DNA of 5,994 nt, from NCBI GenBank assembly GCA_945931735.1, contig CAMEPN010000132.1, positions 1-5,994 on the forward strand, given 5' to 3'. The translations under genes and the position numbers were made by a program. Below are positions 1-4,168 of this stretch, one piece after another (positions within the stretch are counted from its first letter, which is position 1; every line of letters begins with the position of its first letter). The stretch comes from an uncultured Clostridia bacterium (lineage in GTDB: Bacteria > Bacillota > Clostridia > Oscillospirales > Ruminococcaceae). The notes under the pieces were generated by a model that was given only the letters and a program-made list of their open reading frames with translations, was not told where the DNA came from and did no database searches.

Positions 1-84
1 CAGGTATTTTATTGTGCAAATTGACTGTTTTTGAAATATGTCAGAATTACTTATTATTTATAACAGATAATTAAAGTTTACTTA

Positions 85-113
85 TTGACAAGAAATCACT
101 ACCATTGTATAAT
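85..113 (+). promoter_or_regulatory. Exact-consensus SigA-type promoter
   Basis: TTGACA at 85-90 and TATAAT at 108-113 are separated by exactly 17 bases, a 12/12 match to the housekeeping consensus. Transcription should start near 120, giving a leader of about 74 bases before the 90-residue gene at 194. The leader contains an all-A/T hairpin (139-145 with 151-157, loop of 5) and a small TCTGC/GCAGA hairpin (160-164 with 172-176) just before the ribosome binding site. Neither matches a riboswitch I know. Confidence 0.8.
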
Positions 114-193
114 AAATATATAACATATATCTGAAATAATTTTTTGATGTAAAAAATAATCTGCGTTTACGGCAGAAAGAAGGAAATCCCGTT

Positions 194-466
194 ATGGTTA
201 CATATTCAATACATTTTGACAATGGAAAAGAATATTTGATTTGCGGAGAGAATATCCGCGAGGCAGTAAAAGAGAATATCAAGTATATTGAAAAGCTGAT
301 GGAGGGCTGCGCCATAAAGCGGTGGACTACCGAGCCGACGGGCGAAAAGCAGTACAAGCTGACGGTGGAATATTACGACAGAACGCCCTATCAGGTAAAA
401 AGGCTGAAAAACAAGCCTCAGACGCTATTTATCGATTATGTCGTGAACGTCGTTGACGAGGATTAA
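194..466 (+). CDS. Small conserved-looking protein of unknown function, 90 aa
   Basis: I do not recognise this protein. The ATG at 194 is preceded by AGAAGGAAA (178-186) at normal spacing, and an exact-consensus promoter lies about 80 bases upstream, so it is very likely expressed. It has no signal peptide, membrane segment or cysteine cluster (a single Cys in each of GEN- and GC-containing stretches). It looks like a soluble alpha/beta protein: an N-terminal strand (VTYSIHF), a helix (about residues 23-37, REAVKENIKYIEKLMEG), then strands around YKLTVEYY and TLFIDYVVNVV, ending in acidic DED. Charged residues are plentiful. It stands alone: the next gene is convergent and a bidirectional terminator lies between. 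Base composition is more AT-rich than in the enzymes downstream. No function is proposed. Confidence 0.82.
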   Translation: MVTYSIHFDNGKEYLICGENIREAVKENIKYIEKLMEGCAIKRWTTEPTGEKQYKLTVEYYDRTPYQVKRLKNKPQTLFIDYVVNVVDED

Positions 467-521
467 TTCTGCTTTGGTTTGATCATATTTTCATCGGGTT
501 ATTTGCCGAATGATTTTTATT

Positions 522-567
522 AAAAAGGTCTGCTGTACCATGCTAGATACAGCAGACTTTTATTTTA
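522..567. terminator. Bidirectional rho-independent terminator between convergent genes
   Basis: GTCTGCTGTA (528-537) pairs perfectly with TACAGCAGAC (548-557) around a 10-base loop. On the + strand TTTTATTTTA follows; on the other side five A (522-526) give a U-tract on the minus strand. The hairpin can therefore end the 194-466 transcript and also the convergent XRE gene transcript, whose stop codon is 130 bases away. Confidence 0.9.
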
Positions 568-638
568 CTCAGCCGTCGATATTTTGTATTTTATATTTCG
601 GTACAGCGAGCCAGATTGTAAAAATTTATTCAAAAATA

Positions 639-667
639 TTGAACAAAGCGCGGTTTTTCTTTATAAT
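639..667 (+). promoter_or_regulatory. Candidate promoter antisense to the XRE gene
   Basis: TTGAAC (639-644), 17 bases, then TATAAT (662-667): 10/12 matches at ideal spacing. It points rightward into the 3' end of the leftward XRE gene, with a predicted start near 674 and no sense-strand gene before 1239. Such matches arise by chance in AT-rich spacers, so this is a candidate only. Confidence 0.35.
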
Positions 668-689
668 GGGACGTATCGTTTCAGTGTTT

Positions 690-935
690 TCAGTCGTTAT
701 TAAGAAGCTCTTCTATTGTAACGTCGAAAACCTTTGCGAGCGAGATTAGCTCTATATCGGTAACAAATCTCTGACCCGATTCGATGCGCTGTACTGCGTT
801 TTTGTCAATGTCAAGATTGATGACCTGAAGATTATCTGCAAGCTGGCGCTGCGATATTTTCAGATTTTTTCTTAGCTTTGCGACTTTTACGCCGCAGATG
901 TTATTTCTTCCGTCCGGTGTTCTATTGTTAAACAT
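690..935 (-). CDS. XRE (Cro/C1-type) helix-turn-helix transcriptional regulator, 81 aa
   Basis: This is a DNA-binding-domain-only regulator of the XRE family (HTH_3/Cro-C1 fold) acting on DNA in the cytoplasm. Residues 15-77 cover the five-helix domain: VAKLRKNLKISQRQLADNLQ gives helices 1-2, the recognition region runs through NAVQRIESGQR (46-56), and TDIELISLAKVFDVTIEELL closes the fold. The Q-LA and I-E-x-G signature positions are present, with the slightly longer turn (VINLDIDKN) seen in many Bacillota members. There is no ligand or oligomerisation domain. The ATG at 935 has a clear AAGGAGT (944-950 on the complement) eight bases upstream. It is divergent from the GH13-GH5 operon across a 303-base gap and convergent with the 90-aa gene. 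By position it could control itself and the glycosidase operon, but this is inference; many stand-alone XRE proteins act elsewhere. Confidence 0.92.
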   Translation of the reverse strand: MFNNRTPDGRNNICGVKVAKLRKNLKISQRQLADNLQVINLDIDKNAVQRIESGQRFVTDIELISLAKVFDVTIEELLNND

Positions 936-966
936 ATCAAATTACTCCTTAAAATATTTTTTGTTT

Positions 967-986
967 GAATGTCCCGCTTAACATTC
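967..986. promoter_or_regulatory. Palindrome GAATGT-N8-ACATTC, possible operator
   Basis: GAATGT (967-972) and ACATTC (981-986) are a perfect 6-bp inverted repeat with an 8-base spacer. The right half overlaps the -35 box (978-983) of the candidate rightward promoter, and the element lies in the leader of the XRE gene. A 20-bp two-fold site here fits a dimeric XRE-type binding site, but no binding data can be read from sequence. Confidence 0.4.
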
Positions 987-1006
987 GTCCCTAAGATAAT
1001 TATAAT
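978..1006 (+). promoter_or_regulatory. Candidate distal promoter of the GH13-GH5 operon
   Basis: TTAACA (978-983), 17 bases, then TATAAT (1001-1006): 11/12 matches at ideal spacing. Transcription from about 1013 would give a leader of roughly 225 bases that contains the hairpins at 1088-1124, 1161-1174 and 1188-1209. Its -35 lies in a palindrome and its -10 is shared with the leftward promoter. Confidence 0.6.
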
Positions 1007-1028
1007 TGATACGGATGGTCAATGTGAC
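999..1028 (-). promoter_or_regulatory. Candidate promoter of the XRE regulator gene
   Basis: Read leftward, GTCACA (1028-1023) is followed after 18 bases by TATAAT (1004-999). The -10 is perfect and the -35 has 4/6 matches. The start would be near 992, leaving about 57 bases of leader before the ATG at 935. The -35 overlaps GTCA-ATG-TGAC (1018-1028), a small inverted repeat. The -10 palindrome is shared with the rightward promoter, so the two should compete for polymerase. Confidence 0.45.
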
Positions 1029-1087
1029 ACTCTATAAATTACAAAAGTATTTTTATTGTGCTTCTGTGGTAAATACTGTAAAAACAG

Positions 1088-1124
1088 AGCAAGCGAAAAT
1101 ATTTTTTGAAATTTTTCGCTTGCT
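1088..1124. repeat. Long perfect inverted repeat upstream of the glycosidase operon
   Basis: AGCAAGCGAAAA (1088-1099) pairs perfectly over 12 bp with TTTTCGCTTGCT (1113-1124). The 13-base spacer can add four more pairs (1101-1104 with 1109-1112) beyond one bulged base. No T-run follows on the + strand, so it is not a rightward terminator; leftward it is followed by CTGTTTTT, a possible weak terminator. The right arm contains most of the -35 box (1120-1125) of the proximal promoter, so it may be an operator, or a leader hairpin if transcription starts upstream. Confidence 0.65.
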
Positions 1125-1148
1125 ATTATGCCCAAAATATGATAAAAT
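1120..1148 (+). promoter_or_regulatory. Candidate proximal promoter of the GH13-GH5 operon
   Basis: TTGCTA (1120-1125), 17 bases, then TAAAAT (1143-1148): 9/12 matches with ideal spacing and a predicted start near 1155. The -35 is embedded in the right arm of the 1088-1124 inverted repeat and the spacer contains a TATTATGC half-site (1124-1131). This overlap is what one expects of a regulated promoter. Confidence 0.42.
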
Positions 1149-1209
1149 AAATTTGTTAATTGCTTTATAAAGCATTTTTTTAACAGATATTATGCGAATG
1201 AGCATAATA
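1124..1209. repeat. Three TATTATGC half-sites, two forming a palindrome
   Basis: TATTATGC occurs at 1124-1131 and 1188-1195, and its complement GCATAATA at 1202-1209. The last two form a perfect 8-bp inverted repeat with the 6-base spacer GAATGA, ending 16 bases before the ribosome binding site. The first copy is in the spacer of the proximal promoter, 64 bp (about six helical turns) upstream of the second. This pattern suggests binding sites of one dimeric protein; the palindrome could also fold as an mRNA hairpin. Confidence 0.45.
1161..1181 (+). terminator. Terminator-like palindrome with T7 in the GH13 leader
   Basis: TGCTTTATAAAGCA (1161-1174) is a perfect 14-bp palindrome followed directly by seven T (1175-1181). 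As RNA it can form only a short TGCTT/AAGCA stem with a TATA loop, so it would be a weak terminator or attenuator at best. It sits between the candidate promoters and the GH13 start. Confidence 0.3.
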
Positions 1210-1221
1210 ATGTATTGTTCC

Positions 1222-1236
1222 GAAGGGAGGAACTTC
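1222..1236 (+). promoter_or_regulatory. GH13 ribosome binding site that fixes the start
   Basis: AGGGAGG (1224-1230) is a near-perfect Shine-Dalgarno sequence eight bases before ATG at 1239. The in-frame TTG at 1215 would put this site inside the coding region, so the ATG is the better start. GAAG (1222-1225) and CTTC (1233-1236) flank it and could place the site in the loop of a short stem. Confidence 0.85.
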
Positions 1237-1238
1237 TT

Positions 1239-2777
1239 ATGTCCAATAGTAGAATAGCCGCAAAATGGCTCGACGACGCGGTTTTCTATGAAATTTATCC
1301 GCAGAGCTTCCGCGATACAAATTCCGACGGTATCGGCGACTTCAACGGTATTATCGAAAAGCTTGACTACATTAAAGAGCTTGGCTGCAACGCGATATGG
1401 CTAAACCCGTGCTTCCTTTCACCGTTCGGCGACGCGGGTTATGATGTTCAGGATTACCTTACCGCCGCGCCGCGATATGGTACCAACGAGGACCTTGTAA
1501 GGCTGTTCGGCGAGGTTCACCGCCGCGGTATGCATATCATCCTTGACCTTGTCCCGGGACACACGTCGATAAAGCACGAGTGGTTCGTGCAGTCGATGAA
1601 ACCCGAGAAAAACGAATATTCCGACCGCTATATCTGGACTGACTCCATATGGGAGGACACCGGCTCGCTGCCCGGTCTGCGCGGTATATCACAGCGCGAC
1701 GGAAGCGCGGCGCTCAACTTCTTTTCGATGCAGCCTGCACTGAATTACGGCTATTACAAGCCCGAGCGCCCGTGGCAGCAGCCGATGAACGCGCCCGCCC
1801 CGCTGGCGACCCGCGAGGCGATAAAGGACGTAATGCGCTTCTGGCTCGAGGCGGGCTGCGACGGCTTCCGCGTGGACATGGCAGGCTCGCTCGTCAAGAA
1901 TGACCCCGAGGGAAAGGGCAATGTTGCGCTGTGGCAGGATTTCCGCGCTTTCCTTGACAAGGAATATCCCGAAGCTGTCCTCGTTTCGGAATGGGGAGAG
2001 CCTGACAAATCGCTGCTCGGCGGGTTCCATATGGATTTTCTGCTGCATTTCGGTCCCTCGCACTACAACGACCTTTTCCGCTGCGACAAGCCGTATTTCT
2101 CCAAGGACGGCAAGGGCAGCGCGGCGGAGTTTGTCGCCAAATACAAGGAAAACTACGCAAAGACCGACGGAAAGGGGCTTATCTGTATCCCCTCGGGCAA
2201 CCACGATATGGATCGCCTTGCGCGCAGACTGGACGCCGACGAGCTTAAGACAGCGTTTGCATTTCTTCTAACAATGCCCGGTGCGCCGTTCATTTATTAC
2301 GGCGACGAGCTTGGCATGAAGTATGTCGAGGGGCTGACCTCGGTAGAGGGCGGCTACGGAAGAACGGGTGCACGCTCGCCCATGCAGTGGAACGGCGGGC
2401 TTAATGCGGGATTTTCCTCCGCGCCTGCCGAGAAGCTTTATATCCCCGTCGGAAATGAGTACAAGGAAATAAACGCGGAGGCGGAAATGGCGGACGAAAA
2501 TTCCGTTTATTCCGCGGTCAGGAAGCTGATCGCCGTAAGGCGGGAAAACCCTGCGCTCCACAACCGCGCAAAGATAACATGGCTGTCCGACGGCTACCCG
2601 ATGTCCTATATCCGCGAATGCGGCGAACAGCGTGTTATGGTGATAATCAACCCGTCGGCGCAGAGCGAGTTTGTTGAGTGCGCCGCAAAGCGCGTTCTTT
2701 TCTCCGTAGGCGAAACAGATGTGAACGGCGGAACCGCGGTTATGGGCGGCTGTTCGGCGGTCATTGCGGAGATATGA
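1239..2777 (+). CDS. GH13 alpha-amylase-family glycoside hydrolase (alpha-glucosidase-like), 512 aa
   Basis: This is a retaining alpha-glycosidase of family GH13, probably acting on alpha-glucosides (malto- or isomalto-oligosaccharides or similar) in the cytoplasm, since there is no signal peptide. The barrel starts at once (DAVFYEIYPQSF, residues 13-24), followed by the calcium-loop pattern D26-x-N28-x-D30-G-x-G-D34. Conserved regions: I, DLVPGHTS (103-110); II, GFRVDMA with nucleophile D213; III, LVSEWGEP with acid/base E251; IV, GNHD with D323. YYGDELGM (353-360) and RSPMQW (379-384) are typical of the oligo-1,6-glucosidase/alpha-glucosidase branch; the C-terminal beta domain runs from about 445. 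The length of 512 aa suits that branch. Oddities: region I has GH instead of the common NH, and Met follows the nucleophile, where Val, Thr or Ala is usual and influences linkage choice. Exact substrate cannot be assigned. It is the first gene of an operon with the GH5 gene, 11 bases downstream. Confidence 0.93.
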   Translation: MSNSRIAAKWLDDAVFYEIYPQSFRDTNSDGIGDFNGIIEKLDYIKELGCNAIWLNPCFLSPFGDAGYDVQDYLTAAPRYGTNEDLVRLFGEVHRRGMHIILDLVPGHTSIKHEWFVQSMKPEKNEYSDRYIWTDSIWEDTGSLPGLRGISQRDGSAALNFFSMQPALNYGYYKPERPWQQPMNAPAPLATREAIKDVMRFWLEAGCDGFRVDMAGSLVKNDPEGKGNVALWQDFRAFLDKEYPEAVLVSEWGEPDKSLLGGFHMDFLLHFGPSHYNDLFRCDKPYFSKDGKGSAAEFVAKYKENYAKTDGKGLICIPSGNHDMDRLARRLDADELKTAFAFLLTMPGAPFIYYGDELGMKYVEGLTSVEGGYGRTGARSPMQWNGGLNAGFSSAPAEKLYIPVGNEYKEINAEAEMADENSVYSAVRKLIAVRRENPALHNRAKITWLSDGYPMSYIRECGEQRVMVIINPSAQSEFVECAAKRVLFSVGETDVNGGTAVMGGCSAVIAEI

Positions 2778-2788
2778 GAGGTAAAGAA

Positions 2789-4000
2789 ATGAATAATTTT
2801 ATTAAGAAGATAACAGCGGTGGCTTTGTCTGCGGCAATGCTGCTTTCAACGGGCTGCTCGAACAGCGGAGCTTCCCCCGATGCGGGCGTTGTATCCGATA
2901 ATACAACCACCGTGCCCGAAAACATCGGCACTCCCGATACCGCTGACGCGAAGGTTTATATCGAGGGCAATAAATTCATGGTGGACGGCAATGAGCTTTG
3001 GATTAACGGAGTAAATACTCCGTGGCACCGCTGGAACGACTTTGTCGGAAACATGGACTATGATTTCTGGGACAGCACCTTTGCGCAGCTTGCGTCAGAC
3101 GGTATCAATGCCACGAGGATATGGCTCAACTGCGACGGCGGCGGAACAGTGCAGTTCAAACAGGGCGAGGACGGAAACGTTATCGTCAAGGGTATCAACA
3201 GCAGCCACTGGGACGATGTCGCGAAGCTGTTCGAGATAGCCGAGAAGCACCATGTCTACATAATGGCGACGCTGCTTTCGTTCGACCATTTCAAAAGCTC
3301 GGGAACGACGGGCGAGAATTTCCGTGCGATGATAACAAATAAGGAAGGCAGCGACAGCTTTGCGGAGAAGTATGTCAAGGAGTTCTGCGAGCGCTTCGGC
3401 GAGGAAGAATACCTGTTCTCTATCGACCTTATGAACGAACCGGACTGGGTGCATGAGAACCTTGAATGCGGGCAGATTGCGTGGGACGATTTAAGCTATT
3501 TCTTCGGAAAATGCGCGTCGGTGATACACGACACCTGCTCCACTCCCGTCACGGTCGGATTGGCGATGATAAAGTATAACTCCGATAAGTACGAGGGCGA
3601 CAAGATCGCGGACGATTACCTCAAGGAGCTAACGGGGCTGGAAAACTCCACGATAGATTTTTACAGCACTCATTATTATATGTGGCAGCAGCCCTACTTC
3701 GGCTTCCCGTTCACCGTAACTCCCGAGGAGTTCGGTCTTGACACCGACAAGCCCTGCCTTATCGGCGAAACAAGCAACGACGACGAAAAGGAGTGCGGCT
3801 TGACGCTTACGGAGAAATACAACTGCGCATATGACAACGGCTGGCAGGGCGTCATGGTATGGATGCAGACGCAGGAGGATTACAGCTGGTACCGCTATGA
3901 CCTCACCGAAGCGGCGGCGTATGATATGTACAGCCTTATCCCGGGAAAAATCGATCCGCTTGGCAGGCTTAGCGTTACCGCGGAGATAACCTCCGAATAA
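2789..4000 (+). CDS. GH5-like surface lipoprotein glycanase (beta-mannanase/endoglucanase type), 403 aa
   Basis: This is a secreted, lipid-anchored clan GH-A hydrolase, probably cutting a beta-linked polysaccharide such as mannan or glucan outside the cell. MNNFIKK plus a hydrophobic stretch leads to the lipobox LSTGC, with C23 as the lipidated residue. A Ser/Thr/Pro/Asp-rich linker (24-54) precedes the barrel at about 57. Conserved GH5 positions visible: R110, N216-E217-P218 (acid/base E217), H295-x-Y297, E327 in LIGETS (nucleophile) and W358. The His usually found after strand beta-3 is not obvious; LLSFDHF occupies that place. The start was chosen at 2789 because GAGAGG (2776-2781) lies 7 bases upstream and the signal peptide follows; the in-frame ATG at 2774, overlapping the GH13 stop, has no properly spaced site, and 2678 lies far inside GH13. 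No carbohydrate-binding or dockerin module is seen. GH5 membership is fairly sure, substrate is not. Confidence 0.85.
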   Translation: MNNFIKKITAVALSAAMLLSTGCSNSGASPDAGVVSDNTTTVPENIGTPDTADAKVYIEGNKFMVDGNELWINGVNTPWHRWNDFVGNMDYDFWDSTFAQLASDGINATRIWLNCDGGGTVQFKQGEDGNVIVKGINSSHWDDVAKLFEIAEKHHVYIMATLLSFDHFKSSGTTGENFRAMITNKEGSDSFAEKYVKEFCERFGEEEYLFSIDLMNEPDWVHENLECGQIAWDDLSYFFGKCASVIHDTCSTPVTVGLAMIKYNSDKYEGDKIADDYLKELTGLENSTIDFYSTHYYMWQQPYFGFPFTVTPEEFGLDTDKPCLIGETSNDDEKECGLTLTEKYNCAYDNGWQGVMVWMQTQEDYSWYRYDLTEAAAYDMYSLIPGKIDPLGRLSVTAEITSE

Positions 4001-4080
4001 ACGACACATCTGCTGCGTTTTTTGTGCAATAACCAATAAATGACCTTGTTTTCAACAGCATTTTTATGTAATACTTGTGA

Positions 4081-4109
4081 TTGACAATTATTCGGCTCGG
4101 GTATATAAT
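4081..4109 (+). promoter_or_regulatory. Exact-consensus SigA-type promoter of the SulP gene
   Basis: TTGACA (4081-4086), 17 bases, TATAAT (4104-4109): 12/12 matches. Transcription should begin near 4116, leaving about 52 bases of leader before ATG 4169. The in-frame ATG at 4118 would sit almost at the 5' end with no ribosome binding site. The leader holds a short GGCG/CGCC hairpin (4136-4139 with 4147-4150, loop of 7). Confidence 0.85.
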
Positions 4110-4128
4110 TAATATGTTTGTTTGTCAA
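4100..4128 (-). promoter_or_regulatory. Candidate leftward promoter overlapping the SulP promoter
   Basis: On the minus strand TTGACA (4128-4123) is followed after 17 bases by TATACC (4105-4100): perfect -35, 4/6 -10. TTGACAA (4081-4087) and TTGTCAA (4122-4128) form a 7-bp inverted repeat, so the promoter region is partly symmetric. It would direct transcription back toward the GH5 3' end. Confidence 0.35.
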
Positions 4129-4168
4129 AAATAAGGGCGTAAAATGCGCCTGTAAAACGAGGTCATTT

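Larger units (their letters stand above)
936..1238. other. Divergent regulatory spacer between XRE gene and glycosidase operon
   Basis: These 303 bases hold no credible gene. They are AT-rich and contain: the XRE ribosome binding site; a GAATGT/ACATTC palindrome; overlapping promoters facing left and right that share ATTATAAT (999-1006); a long hairpin at 1088-1124; a second rightward promoter at 1120-1148; a terminator-like palindrome plus T7 at 1161-1181; and three TATTATGC half-sites ending just before the GH13 ribosome binding site. Each is listed separately. The density of symmetric elements suggests that expression of the operon is regulated. Confidence 0.7.

Noticed and set aside
85..113. 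Second invertible promoter at the first exact-consensus promoter
   Set aside because: I compared the flanks 1-84 and 114-193 and found no inverted repeat comparable to that at 4036-4170.
510..749. 79-residue rightward reading frame
   Set aside because: It runs through the terminator hairpin and into the XRE gene, is low-complexity, and has no ribosome binding site.
1215..1238. Extended GH13 start at TTG 1215 (adds 8 residues)
   Set aside because: It would place the strong AGGGAGG ribosome binding site inside the gene; ATG 1239 is correctly spaced from that site.
1192..1257. Leader peptide MRMSIIMYCSEGRN... before GH13
   Set aside because: It has no ribosome binding site and no run of regulatory codons; it appears to be chance.
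2678..2788. Longer N-terminus for the GH5 lipoprotein
   Set aside because: The extension lies within the GH13 coding region, is Arg-rich, and would bury the lipoprotein signal peptide; a ribosome binding site supports 2789.
4046..4065. Intrinsic terminator after the GH5 gene
   Set aside because: The TGTT/AACA stem has only four pairs before ATTTTT, too weak to call, and it overlaps the long inverted repeat. The CGGAG/CTCCG stem at 3981-3995 lies inside the GH5 3' end, and its distance from the T-run at 4018-4023 is too great.
4118..4168. Earlier SulP start at ATG 4118
   Set aside because: It falls at the predicted transcription start with no room for a ribosome binding site, and 4169 has GAGGT upstream.
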